A stretch of 36,670 nt of DNA from DASYRM01 sp036004405 (GTDB lineage Bacteria > Acidobacteriota > Vicinamibacteria > Vicinamibacterales > UBA2999), in the NCBI GenBank assembly GCA_036004405.1, contig DASYRM010000081.1, forward strand, positions 1 to 36,670. The letters are read 5' to 3'. The notes under the pieces were generated by a model that was given only the letters and a program-made list of their open reading frames with translations, was not told the origin of the DNA and did not search any database. Below, in pieces: positions 14,547 through 22,589 of this stretch. The stretch's first letter is position 1. The number at the start of each line of letters is the position of its first letter. The position numbers and the translations under genes are program-made.

Positions 14547-15359
14547 GTGTATGTTACACACGATTTGACCGCCTCCATCTCGGTATTGACGCTCGCGTTT
14601 CTGTTGCTGGCCGCGCCCGCACGCGCCCAAGGTCCGTACTCGGCTGACGACGTCCGCGCCGGCGGCGTGCTCTTCGGGCAGCTGTGCGTGACCTGTCACG
14701 GCTTCAACGGCACCGGCGGCGCGGGGCCGTCGCTCACACGACCGAAGCTGCTGAACGCGCCCGATGACGCCGCGCTGCGCGTCGTCATCAGCGACGGTAT
14801 TCCCGACCGGGGGATGCCGCGCGTGCGGCGGACCACGCCCGATGAACTGCGGCAGCTCGTGGCTTACGTGCGGTCGCTCGGCGCCACGACGCCCGTGGCG
14901 GTCAAAGGCAACCCCACGAAGGGCGCGCAGATCTACGCGTCGTCCGGCTGCGCGAACTGCCACATGATCCGCGGCCAGGGCGGCGTGCTCGGGCCGGTGC
15001 TCACCGATATCGGCTACCTGCGCGGGGCCGCGTATCTACGCCAGGCGCTCGTCGATCCGGGAGCGGTGCTGCCGACCGGCACGCTGCCGATTCCGTCGCG
15101 CGGCTACCGCGAGTACCTGCCGGTGCGCGTGATCAAAACCGACGGTTCAGTGGTGCGCGGCATTCGCCTGAACGAGGACGTGTTCACCCTGCAGGTGCGC
15201 GACCAGACCGGCCGCATGCACTCGTTCCGGAAGAGCGAGACCAAGGCGATTCAGAAGGAAGACGGGATCAGCCTGATGCCGGCGTATGGCGATCGCGTCA
15301 AGGGCGAGGATCTCGACGATCTGGTGGCCTACCTGGCCAGCCTGGGAGGCCCCCAATGA
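14547..15359 (+). CDS. Dihaem cytochrome c, electron acceptor for the PQQ-type dehydrogenase
   Basis: About 270 residues. An in-frame TGA at 14544 forces the start to GTG 14547 or later (a TTG at 14565 is possible). A signal peptide is clear (ISVLTLAFLLLAAPARAQ). Two haem c sites are present: CVTCH at 47-51 and CANCH at 135-139, each in a cytochrome-c-like helix context (GGVLFGQLCVTCHG; GAQIYASSGCANCHM). The C-terminal part (YLPVRVIKTDGSVVRGIRLN, EDLDDLVAYLASL) resembles the haem-containing, beta-sandwich-tailed cytochromes common in Acidobacteria and Planctomycetes. It is periplasmic and probably takes electrons from the next gene product, whose ATG overlaps its stop (ATGA 15356-15359). Confidence 0.88.
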   Translation: MYVTHDLTASISVLTLAFLLLAAPARAQGPYSADDVRAGGVLFGQLCVTCHGFNGTGGAGPSLTRPKLLNAPDDAALRVVISDGIPDRGMPRVRRTTPDELRQLVAYVRSLGATTPVAVKGNPTKGAQIYASSGCANCHMIRGQGGVLGPVLTDIGYLRGAAYLRQALVDPGAVLPTGTLPIPSRGYREYLPVRVIKTDGSVVRGIRLNEDVFTLQVRDQTGRMHSFRKSETKAIQKEDGISLMPAYGDRVKGEDLDDLVAYLASLGGPQ

Positions 15360-16972
15360 GGATCCGGTTTGTGCGCGCGGCCGTGGTCGCCGCCGGCGTG
15401 GCAGCCGCCGTCTGGAGTGGCACTGTGCTCATCGACGCGCAGGTGCCGTATCAGCGTCTGCTGCGCGCCGCGAGCGAGCCTCAGAACTGGCTCACCTACG
15501 GCGGGTCCTACAAGTCGCAGCGCTACTCGGCGCTCGATCAGATCAACCGCCAGACGGTGGCGCGCCTCAAGGTCGCGTGGGCGTACCAGATGCGCCCCGG
15601 CGTCGTGGAGACGTCGCCGCTCGTGGCCGACGGCATCATGTACATCACCGAGCCGCCGAGCACGGTCACGGCGCTCGACGTGCGCAGCGGCCGTCCGATC
15701 TGGACCTACACGCCGGCGATTCCGCCCGACGTCATCATCATCGGCTCGCCGCCGGTCAACCGCGGCGTCGGGATCCTGGACGACACGGTGTTCCTCGGCA
15801 CGGTGCACGGCCATCTCATCGCGCTCGACGCGCGCTCGGGCGGCGTGCGCTGGGACGTGACCGTGCAGGACAACAAGTCGGGGTACTACCTGACGCTGTC
15901 GCCGCTCGCACTCGACGGCAAGATCATCGTCGGCGTCTCGGGCGCCGAGACGGGCATCCGCGGCTTCATCGACGCCTACGACGCCAAGTCGGGTAAGCTC
16001 CTGTGGCGCACCTACACCATTCCCGCGCCCGGCGAGCCCGGCTTCGAGACGTGGGGCAAGGGCAACGGCTGGCAGACCGGTGGCGGATCGACGTGGCTGA
16101 CCGGGTCCTACGATCCCGATCTCAAGCTGCTCTACTGGACGACCGGCAACCCGGCGCCCGACTGGAACGCCGACAACCGGCCCGGCGACAACCTCTATAC
16201 CGACGCGGTGCTCGCGCTCGATCCCGACACGGGCAAGCTGAGGTGGCACTTCCAGTTCACGCCGGAAGACGTGCACGACTGGGACTCGAACCAGACCGTC
16301 ATCCTGTTCGAAGCCACGGTCGGCGGCCGCGAACGGAAGCTCCTGGGGCAGGCCAACCGCAACGGTTTCTACTACGTGCTCGACCGCGAGACGGGCGCTT
16401 TCATCACCGGCGTGCCGTACGCGAAGCAGACATGGGCCGATGGGCTCGACGCGAAGGGCCGGCCGATCCGCAAGAAGGGAATTGCGCCGTCGCCGGAAGG
16501 CACGCTGGTCTTTCCCAACATCCAGGGTGCGGCCAACTGGTACAGCCCGAGCTACAGCCCGCAGACGAAGCTGTTCTACCAGCACGCGCGCGAGATGGGG
16601 ACGATCTATTACAAGGGCGACGCCGTGTACAAACCGGGGACCGCGTTCACCGGCGGCGGCGGACGCTACGTGAACGGCGACGATGCGTCCGGCGCGATTC
16701 GCGCCCTCGACGCCGTGACCGGCAAGCTCAAATGGGAGTTCCCGCTGCTGTCGCCCGGCTGGACGAGCCTCTTGTCCACGGCCGGCGGCCTCGTCTTTGG
16801 CGGCACTGAAGAGGGCAACTTCGTCGCGCTCGATGCCGAGACCGGGAAGCCCGTGTGGGACCTGCAGCTCGGTGGCACGGTGCGCGGGATTCCGATTTCC
16901 TACGCGGTGGACGGCAAGCAGTACGTGGCAATTGCGGCGGGCAACGCGCTGTTTGCATTCGCGTTGCCTTGA
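15356..16972 (+). CDS. PQQ-type quinoprotein dehydrogenase (methanol/ethanol dehydrogenase family)
   Basis: A 538-residue secreted eight-bladed propeller. The signal peptide is at about 1-29. Repeated tryptophan-docking motifs (ALDVRSGRPIWTY, ALDARSGGVRWD, ALDPDTGKLRWHF, ALDAETGKPVWDL) mark the blades. Likely metal and catalytic residues are E198 (SGAETG), N265 (TTGNPAP) and D308 in VHDWDSN. The second Asp at D310 is the DxD pattern associated with lanthanide-dependent enzymes. The vicinal cysteine pair that faces PQQ in classical enzymes (CCxxVNRG) is absent; the segment reads GSPPVNRG. It may oxidise alcohols with the upstream cytochrome as acceptor. Alternatively it belongs to the acidobacterial 'empty quinoprotein' group that may not bind PQQ. 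Confidence 0.85.
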   Translation: MRIRFVRAAVVAAGVAAAVWSGTVLIDAQVPYQRLLRAASEPQNWLTYGGSYKSQRYSALDQINRQTVARLKVAWAYQMRPGVVETSPLVADGIMYITEPPSTVTALDVRSGRPIWTYTPAIPPDVIIIGSPPVNRGVGILDDTVFLGTVHGHLIALDARSGGVRWDVTVQDNKSGYYLTLSPLALDGKIIVGVSGAETGIRGFIDAYDAKSGKLLWRTYTIPAPGEPGFETWGKGNGWQTGGGSTWLTGSYDPDLKLLYWTTGNPAPDWNADNRPGDNLYTDAVLALDPDTGKLRWHFQFTPEDVHDWDSNQTVILFEATVGGRERKLLGQANRNGFYYVLDRETGAFITGVPYAKQTWADGLDAKGRPIRKKGIAPSPEGTLVFPNIQGAANWYSPSYSPQTKLFYQHAREMGTIYYKGDAVYKPGTAFTGGGGRYVNGDDASGAIRALDAVTGKLKWEFPLLSPGWTSLLSTAGGLVFGGTEEGNFVALDAETGKPVWDLQLGGTVRGIPISYAVDGKQYVAIAAGNALFAFALP

Positions 16973-16980
16973 CGTCCGTC

Positions 16981-17039
16981 GTGGCGGCCGCCTTCAGGCG
17001 GTGACGTTCCTCGTAGGGGCCGCCTTCAGGCGGCCCGTC
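16981..17039. repeat. Two REP-like hairpins between convergent genes
   Basis: A partial copy (CCGCC, TTCA, GGCGG at 16988-17001) precedes a full copy: GTAG 17013-17016, GGGCCGCC, TTCA, GGCGGCCC (17029-17036), GTC. On the minus strand the TTCA loop supplies the TGA stop of the RlmA-like gene. Confidence 0.85.
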
Positions 17040-17847
17040 GTAAGACGCACACCTCGGTCGCGACCGTGACGTCGAGCGCGTCGAGATTCTCGACGCGCGC
17101 CGCCGCGCTGGCGCGCGCCCCGCGGTAGGTGGAGCGCAGTAAAGCACGGAGCGTGTCGCCCTCGAGGCGATGGTGTTCGCGCGTGGTGAACCGCTCGAGG
17201 AGCGAGAAGAGCGGCTCGTGGGCTGAAACCAGCGCGTTTGCGCGCTCACGCTCGACCCCTTCTCCCTGCACGGCGGTGCGAAGTTCAATCAGGTCGTCGT
17301 GCGCCGGCACACCGACGATCAGCTGGCCGCCGGACTTCAACACCCGCGCACACTGCTCGGGGTTGCGCCGCGCGTTGAGCGACAGCACGACATCCACACT
17401 TGCATCGAGCAGCGGCAGCCGCCGGTCCGCGTTTGCTACGAGCCACGTCAGCGAGGGAAATCGCCGCGCCGCGGCCTCGGCTGCCGCAGTGGACAGGTCG
17501 ATGCCGATGCCGCAGACGTCACGGGTAGTGGCCAGCGCCCCGAGCAGCTCGCCGGAGCCGCAGCCCAGGTCGACGGCTACCAGCGAAGCGTTGGTCGCCG
17601 GCGCCCGCGCGACGATGGCGTCGATGACAGCGCGGCCGATGCCGGCCTCGAGGAGCCGCGCCCGGGCCCCCACGGCCTCTTTGCTGTCGCCGGGTGCACG
17701 CGAGCGCCGGTCCTGCGGCTGCAGCAGGCTGATGTAGCCGCTGCGCGCGACGTCGAACGTGTGCCCGGCCGCGCAGATGAGCCGTCGATCCTCCCTCATC
17801 AGAGGACGGGCGCACCCGTGGACCGTGCACGCCAAGGGCGGTTGCAC
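17026..17847 (-). CDS. rlmA: RlmA-like 23S rRNA (guanine-N1) methyltransferase
   Basis: A 273-residue protein. The N-terminal zinc finger (CTVHGC at 7-12, C25 and H29 in ICAAGHTFD) followed by ARSGYISLLQPQ is the RlmA signature; the CX4C spacing is wider than the usual CX2C. The methyltransferase domain has the SAM motif VAVDLGCGSGELLG and a following acidic IGIDLS. RlmA enzymes methylate a guanine of helix 35 in 23S rRNA; some family members confer tylosin-type resistance. It is a housekeeping-type gene among catabolic ones. The last codons (RAA, stop) come from a hairpin repeat. The start ATG is at 17845-17847, 36 bp from the divergent hydrolase gene. Confidence 0.8.
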   Translation of the reverse strand: MQPPLACTVHGCARPLMREDRRLICAAGHTFDVARSGYISLLQPQDRRSRAPGDSKEAVGARARLLEAGIGRAVIDAIVARAPATNASLVAVDLGCGSGELLGALATTRDVCGIGIDLSTAAAEAAARRFPSLTWLVANADRRLPLLDASVDVVLSLNARRNPEQCARVLKSGGQLIVGVPAHDDLIELRTAVQGEGVERERANALVSAHEPLFSLLERFTTREHHRLEGDTLRALLRSTYRGARASAAARVENLDALDVTVATEVCVLRRAA

Positions 17848-17883
17848 GATCGCTCATCGTACCGGAGTACCATCGGCGCGCCG

Positions 17884-18675
17884 ATGTTCGAACTCCCGAC
17901 CATCACGCAGGGCAGCGGGCCCGACGTCGTCCTGGTCCACGGCGCGCTCGGCGATCAGCGGCAGTGGGAGCCGATTGCCGCGGCGCTGGCGCCGCGCTTC
18001 CGCACGCACGCGGTGAGCCGGCGGCACCACTGGCCGGGTCCGATGCCGGCAGCCGCCGAGCGCTATACCTACGAGCTTCATCGCGATGACGTGCTGGGGC
18101 TGATCGATCGCCTGGGCGGTCCGGTGCATCTGGTCGGCCACTCCTACGGTGCGGGAGTCGTGCTGCTCGCGGCACTGCAGGCGCCGGAGCGTGTGCGCAG
18201 CCTGACGCTGATCGAGCCGGCGTTCGGGAGCCTCCTCCCCGAAGCGGGACCTGGGCTGGCCGAGGAGAAGGCCACACGGATGGCGGCCCTCAACCAGGTG
18301 CGCGCGCTGGTGGGTGCCGACAAGCATCTCGAGGCGGCCGAGGTGTTCATCGACTGGGTGCAGGGCGGCCCCGGCGGATTTTCGAGCCTGCCCGAAGCCG
18401 CGCGACAGGGGCTGCACGACAACGCGCGCACGCTCGGGCCAACGATCGCCGGCTCTCAGCCGGACGTGTCGCCAGCCAGCCTGCGCGGGTTGCGCATGCC
18501 CTCGCTGGTGGTCATCGGCGAGCAGACGCGCGGGTTCTATCGGCTGATCGGCGAGGTGACCGCCGGCGGTATTCCGGGCGGCCGCCTCGCGAAGCTGCCC
18601 GGCTGCAGTCACATGACGATCGTCGAAGCGCCCGAGGGCACGGCCACGCTGCTGGGCGACTTCCTCTCGCGCTGA
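17884..18675 (+). CDS. Alpha/beta-fold hydrolase
   Basis: A 263-residue cytoplasmic protein with no signal peptide. The alpha/beta hydrolase core shows the oxyanion motif LVHGALGDQRQW, the nucleophile elbow GHSYGAG with S87, and the catalytic His in GCSHMTIVEAPE (H243). The acid normally found after strand 7 in a GxxD context is not obvious (VVIGEQTRGFYR has Thr there), so the triad acid may be E220-like or located elsewhere. It could be an esterase, a lactonase or a meta-cleavage-product hydrolase; the last would fit the catechol dioxygenase in the window but the gene is not adjacent to it. It is divergent from rlmA with a 36-bp gap. Confidence 0.85.
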   Translation: MFELPTITQGSGPDVVLVHGALGDQRQWEPIAAALAPRFRTHAVSRRHHWPGPMPAAAERYTYELHRDDVLGLIDRLGGPVHLVGHSYGAGVVLLAALQAPERVRSLTLIEPAFGSLLPEAGPGLAEEKATRMAALNQVRALVGADKHLEAAEVFIDWVQGGPGGFSSLPEAARQGLHDNARTLGPTIAGSQPDVSPASLRGLRMPSLVVIGEQTRGFYRLIGEVTAGGIPGGRLAKLPGCSHMTIVEAPEGTATLLGDFLSR

Positions 18676-18857
18676 CGCAGGGCCTCGCTCGTCGCGGTGG
18701 ATGGCCACACTGGCCGCGCTGACGATGCAGTTCGAGGTGCAGTACGTCGCCACACGCGTCACTTTGGCGTGATTTTGGACGGCGCCGGCCCCGGCCGTCG
18801 CGCCGGAACCGCCCGGGATCCCTGCTAGAATCCGCGTGGATTCCCGGAGGAAACCCC
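18676..18857 (+). promoter_or_regulatory. Intergenic region ahead of the secreted-family gene at 18858
   Basis: It contains a -10-like TAGAAT (18826-18831) that overlaps a perfect small hairpin GAATCC-GCGT-GGATTC (18828-18843), then the ribosome site GGAGG (18846-18850) 7 nt before the ATG. The hairpin between -10 and ribosome site could be an operator or a leader structure. A GGCGCC/GGCC-rich palindromic stretch lies at about 18780-18805. Confidence 0.4.
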
Positions 18858-19829
18858 ATGTCGACCCGCCTTGTCCCGGTCCTGACCGCCACTCTGTTGC
18901 TTGTCGCCGCCGCATCGCAGGCCCAGCAGCCCGCCAAGTTCACCGCGCCGCGCACCCCGTGGGGCGATCCCGACCTGCAGGGCAGCTATTCCAACAAGGA
19001 CGAGAACGGCACGCCGTTCGAACGCCCGGCCGACCTCGCGGGCAAGAGCATGGCGGACTTCGGGGACAAAGAGATGGCGGCGCTGCGCAAAGCGCGTCAG
19101 GCCAGAGCACAGGCGGGAGCCGGCCGGATTGGCGGCTCCGAGGAAGAAGACACCGGCGCCGGTCCGTCGCACTGGTACGAGCATCTCGACGCCAACAACG
19201 CGCAGCCCTGGTTCGTCTTCGAGCCGGCCGACGGCCAGATCCCGGCGCTCACCGCCGAGGCGCGGCAGCGCGCCGCCACGCGGCAGGCCGCGCGCCGCGG
19301 CCGTGGTCCGGCCGATTCGTGGACCGATCGCAGCCTGTACGATCGCTGCATCACCCGCGGCATTCCCGGGTCGATGATGCCGGCCATCTACGGCAACGCC
19401 TACGACATCACGCAGGGGCCGGGCTTCGCGGCTATCCGCTACGAGATGATTCACGAGACGCGGGTGATTCCGCTCGGCACCCGCGCGCACCTGCCGGCCT
19501 CGATGCACACCTACACCGGCGACGCCCGCGGCCACTGGGAGGGCGACACGCTGGTGGTCGAGACCACCAACTTCATGGACGCCAACGCCTACCGCGGCGC
19601 CAGCAGCAAACTGAAGATGACCGAGCGCTTCACCCTCGTGGGACCGAACACGATCAAGTGGGAGGCGCGCTTCGACGATCCGTCCACCTGGGAAAAGCCG
19701 TGGGCGTTCACGATGCCGCTCAAGCGCGACACCGAGGACGGTGGGCTGTTCGAGTACGCCTGTCACGAGGGCAACCGCGGGCTCCACAACATCCTGAGCG
19801 CCGCGCGCGCCGAGGAAGCGAAGAAGTAG
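18858..19829 (+). CDS. Secreted protein of unknown function (TPWGDPDLQG / WEGDTLVVETTNF family), copy 1
   Basis: A 323-residue protein. The signal peptide LVPVLTATLLLVAAASQAQ is followed by the family opener PRTPWGDPDLQGSYSN. Blocks shared with the genes at 22590 and 34291 are: DRCITRGIPGSMMP, RYEMIHETRVIPL, GDARGHWEGDTLVVETTNF, MTERFTLVGPNTI, FDDPSTWEKPW and a C-terminal EYACHEGNRGLHNIL. The two invariant cysteines (YDRC and YACHEGN) suggest a disulfide. It should be periplasmic or extracellular. I know of no assigned activity. Its TAG stop is inside a hairpin repeat, and the next gene encodes a beta-lactamase-fold hydrolase. Confidence 0.8.
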   Translation: MSTRLVPVLTATLLLVAAASQAQQPAKFTAPRTPWGDPDLQGSYSNKDENGTPFERPADLAGKSMADFGDKEMAALRKARQARAQAGAGRIGGSEEEDTGAGPSHWYEHLDANNAQPWFVFEPADGQIPALTAEARQRAATRQAARRGRGPADSWTDRSLYDRCITRGIPGSMMPAIYGNAYDITQGPGFAAIRYEMIHETRVIPLGTRAHLPASMHTYTGDARGHWEGDTLVVETTNFMDANAYRGASSKLKMTERFTLVGPNTIKWEARFDDPSTWEKPWAFTMPLKRDTEDGGLFEYACHEGNRGLHNILSAARAEEAKK

Positions 19830-19863
19830 GGGCCGCCGTAGGGGCCGCCTTCAGGCGGCCCGT
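19826..19863 (+). repeat. REP-like hairpin, half copy plus full copy
   Basis: GTAG (19826-19829, containing the upstream stop) and GGGCCGCC form a half element. A complete one follows: GTAG 19838-19841, GGGCCGCC, TTCA, GGCGGCCC, GT. The arrangement looks like an insertion or replication slip at the same foot. Confidence 0.85.
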
Positions 19864-19878
19864 CCTTTGGAGACCTTC

Positions 19879-21153
19879 ATGATGAAGCGCTTCGCGTTGC
19901 TCGCCATCGGCGCCGTTGCGTTCACGCTGCCGCTGGCGGCCGGACCGGGCGCGCTGACGGCCGGCAAGGCCGACGATCTTGGCTTCGCGCCGGACCGCAT
20001 GCCGCGCATCCGCGAGGCCGTGCAGCGTCACGTCGACGCGGGCGAGGTGTCGGGCGTGGTCACGCTCGTGGCGCGCCGCGGGAAGATCGCGCACTTCGAA
20101 GCCTACGGCCGGCAGGATCTCGAGTCGAAGAAGCCGATGCCGAAAGACGGCATCTTCCGCCTCGCCTCGATGTCCAAGCCGATCACCGCGGCGGCGGTGA
20201 TGATGATGATCGAGGAAGGGAAGGTGCGCCTCACCGACCCGGTGTCGCGCTTCATCCCCGAGTTCAAGGGCGCCAAGGTGGCGATGCCGAAGCCGGGTGC
20301 GCGCGCCGGCGGTCGTTCTGGAGGATTAGAGGCTGCGCCAGCGTTCGACGTCGTGTCGGCGAATCGCGACATCACCATTCGCGATCTGCTCACGCACGGC
20401 TCGGGCCTGATGAGCGGCGGTCTCGGCAATGGCATGGCGCCGCAGCGCGGCCCCGGCGATACGCTGGCCACCTACATCCCGAAGCTCGGCGCCGTGCCGC
20501 TCGACTTCCAGCCCGGCACGCTGTGGCGCTACAGCGGCCAGGCCGGATTCGACGTCCTGAGCCGGGTGGTGGAAATCGCCTCGGGCCAGCCCTTCGACCA
20601 GTTCCTCAAGCAGCGGCTCTTCGATCCGCTGGGCATGAAGGACACCGGGTTCTCCGCGCGGCCAGACAACCAGGCGCGGCTGGTGACGCTCTATCAGCGC
20701 GGACCGGACGGCACGTTGACGAAAGCCGCCAACCAGGTCGGCCTGAGCAGCACCACGTACTTCGCGGGCTCGGGCGGTATGGTCACCACCGCCGAGGACT
20801 ACGCGCAGTTCGCGCAGATGCTGCTCAACGGCGGCGAACTGAACGGCCGCCGCCATCTGGGCACGCGGACCGTGCAGCTGATGTCCACCAACCATACCGG
20901 CGACCTGGTGAACGGGCAGTTCGGCCGTCCCGCCGCCGGCATGGGCTTCGGTCTCGGCGTGCAGATCGTGGAGGATCCGGCGCTGGCGGGCCTGCGGCAG
21001 TCCAAGGGCAGCTGGGGCTGGGCGGGCGCCTACGGCACCAACGTCACCATCGAGCCGGCCGAGAAGATGGTGACGATCATCATGATGCAGACGTCCACCG
21101 GACCGCTGCAGCGCGACTTCGAGAACGCGGTGTTCCAGGCGATCGTCGACTAA
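19879..21153 (+). CDS. Secreted serine hydrolase of the beta-lactamase class C / esterase fold
   Basis: A 424-residue protein. Adjacent ATGs at 19879 and 19882 are possible; GGAG at 19869-19872 favours 19879. The signal peptide is KRFALLAIGAVAFTLPLAAGPGA. The active-site SxxK is S97-M-S-K100 (FRLASMSKPITAAAVMMM), and the second motif is Y218-S-G (LWRYSGQAG) in place of YxN, as in esterase-type members. DLLTHGSGL and WGWAGAYGTN (in place of KTG/HxG) fit EstB-like esterases and D-aminopeptidases rather than true beta-lactamases. A Gly/Ala-rich insert (PGARAGGRSGGLEAAP) lies at about 139-155. It probably hydrolyses esters or peptides in the periplasm. Confidence 0.87.
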   Translation: MMKRFALLAIGAVAFTLPLAAGPGALTAGKADDLGFAPDRMPRIREAVQRHVDAGEVSGVVTLVARRGKIAHFEAYGRQDLESKKPMPKDGIFRLASMSKPITAAAVMMMIEEGKVRLTDPVSRFIPEFKGAKVAMPKPGARAGGRSGGLEAAPAFDVVSANRDITIRDLLTHGSGLMSGGLGNGMAPQRGPGDTLATYIPKLGAVPLDFQPGTLWRYSGQAGFDVLSRVVEIASGQPFDQFLKQRLFDPLGMKDTGFSARPDNQARLVTLYQRGPDGTLTKAANQVGLSSTTYFAGSGGMVTTAEDYAQFAQMLLNGGELNGRRHLGTRTVQLMSTNHTGDLVNGQFGRPAAGMGFGLGVQIVEDPALAGLRQSKGSWGWAGAYGTNVTIEPAEKMVTIIMMQTSTGPLQRDFENAVFQAIVD

Positions 21154-21163
21154 CGCTTCGTAC

Positions 21164-21220
21164 GTAGAGGCGCACCTTTAGGTGCGCCTGCAGGCGGACC
21201 TGAAGGTCCGCCTCTACGAC
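21164..21220. repeat. REP doublet (REPIN-like): two hairpins bounded by GTAG and CTAC
   Basis: GTAG 21164-21167; AGGCGCACCT, TT, AGGTGCGCCT; GC; AGGCGGACCT, GA, AGGTCCGCCT; CTAC 21214-21217; GAC. The outer GTAGAGGCG and CGCCTCTAC are also complementary, so the whole can fold as one long hairpin. It ends 4 nt before the ATG of the next gene. Confidence 0.9.
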
Positions 21221-21224
21221 CACC

Positions 21225-22580
21225 ATGACAGAACCGACAAAGCCTTCCCGTCGAGGGATGATCAAAATCGGCATTGCCGCAGGTGTTGCGGCGGTCGGAG
21301 GACCTGCCGCTGCGCAGACACCGTCCCGATCCGCGGGCGTCGTCACCGGCCGCCGCTTCAAGGGCTGGGTGTCGCGCGGCACTGGGCCCACTCGCACCAC
21401 TCTCGAAGAGCTGACCCTGCGGCCGATCGCCGGCCGTCAGGTGCTCGTGCGCACCGAGGCCACCAACCTCTGTTACTCGAACACCGGCGCGGTGCTGGGC
21501 CTCGGGCCGGGCGGCGGCGGGTTCGGGCGCCTCGGCGAGATGGCGCTGATCCAGGGGCACGGCGGCGTCGGCGTGGTGGAAGCCGTCGGCCCGGACGTGC
21601 GGCGCGTGCAGGTGGGCGATCGCGTGTGCGTGTCGGGCACGCCGCAGTGCGGCGCCTGCTATCAATGCCTGCGCGGGCGCAGCGACATGTGCCAGTTCCT
21701 TGGCCGACAGGGCCCCACCGATCTGGTGGCGATGGCCGACCTGCGCGACGGCACGCCGGTCTACGCCAACTCGCACATCGGCGGGCTGGCCGAGGTGATG
21801 GTGACGTTCGAAGAGTGGATCGTCCCGGTGGTCACCAAGGCCTCAGCCGCTGATCTTGGGATGGTCTGCAGCTGCGTGGCGGTGGCCGGCCTTGGCGCGA
21901 CCACGTCGCAGGGCGCGGCGATTCTGCGTCCCGGATCCACGGTCGCCGTCGTCGGCTGCGGTCCGCTCGGCCTGAGCGCCGTGCAAGGCGCACGCATCGC
22001 GGGCGCCGCGTCGATTATCGCGATCGATCCGATCAAGGCGCGCCGCGACCTCGCGCTGAAGGTCGGGGCCACGCAGGTGCTGGATCCCAACGTCGAGGGC
22101 GACGGGCTGGTGGCGAAGGTGCGGGACCTCACCAAGGGGCCAGGGGATCGCTTGTGGGCCGGAGGCCGCGATGCCGGCGGACTGCTGGGCGGCGCCGGAG
22201 CGGATTTCGTGGTCGAGGCGGTGGGCGCGGACACGGCGCCACCCAAGGCGGAACGCGGACCGGACCCGACCGGCATCCTGCCGCTGCGCCAGGCCTACGA
22301 GATGTGCGCGGCCGGCGGCGACATCGTGACCACGAGCCTGCCTCGTGGCAACATCACCTTGCCGGCGGTGATGTTCACCATCGGCGGCCGCACGCACCAC
22401 GCCGGCCAGGCCGGCGGCTGCAGCCCGATGCGCGACATTCCGCGCTTCGTGGCCATGCTCGACAGCGGCCAGTACAACGCCCGGGCGCTGGCCACGACGG
22501 TGGTGCCGATCGAGCGCATGCGCGAGGCGTACGAAGAGGTCGTGTACCGGACAACGGCCACGGCCATCATGACCGCGTAG
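21225..22580 (+). CDS. Zinc-dependent alcohol dehydrogenase (MDR) with an apparent Tat signal
   Basis: A 451-residue protein. The leader SRRGMIKIGIAAGVAAVGGPAAAQ is a near-consensus twin-arginine signal. The rest is a medium-chain dehydrogenase. The catalytic zinc region has NLCYSNTG and GHGGVGVVEAVG (the usual GHE reads GHG). The structural zinc lobe CGACYQCLRGRSDMC keeps CX2CX2CX7C. The Rossmann motif is VVGCGPLGLSAVQGARIAGA with IAIDP, resembling class III/aryl-alcohol enzymes and NAD specificity (Asp). A Gly-rich insert (GGRDAGGLLGGAG) is atypical. NAD-dependent enzymes normally work in the cytoplasm, so export would need a tightly bound cofactor. A hairpin doublet occupies the leader region, leaving no good ribosome site. 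Confidence 0.82.
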   Translation: MTEPTKPSRRGMIKIGIAAGVAAVGGPAAAQTPSRSAGVVTGRRFKGWVSRGTGPTRTTLEELTLRPIAGRQVLVRTEATNLCYSNTGAVLGLGPGGGGFGRLGEMALIQGHGGVGVVEAVGPDVRRVQVGDRVCVSGTPQCGACYQCLRGRSDMCQFLGRQGPTDLVAMADLRDGTPVYANSHIGGLAEVMVTFEEWIVPVVTKASAADLGMVCSCVAVAGLGATTSQGAAILRPGSTVAVVGCGPLGLSAVQGARIAGAASIIAIDPIKARRDLALKVGATQVLDPNVEGDGLVAKVRDLTKGPGDRLWAGGRDAGGLLGGAGADFVVEAVGADTAPPKAERGPDPTGILPLRQAYEMCAAGGDIVTTSLPRGNITLPAVMFTIGGRTHHAGQAGGCSPMRDIPRFVAMLDSGQYNARALATTVVPIERMREAYEEVVYRTTATAIMTA

Positions 22581-22589
22581 AGGGAAGCC

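Noticed and set aside
14551..14568. Tiny five-codon ORF (MLHTI) before the cytochrome gene, considered as a leader peptide
   Set aside because: Too short, with no attenuator-like structure following it; it overlaps the proposed GTG start and is probably chance.
19879..21153. Antibiotic-resistance beta-lactamase
   Set aside because: SxxK is present, but the second motif is YSG and the KTG box is replaced, which fits esterase or peptidase relatives better.
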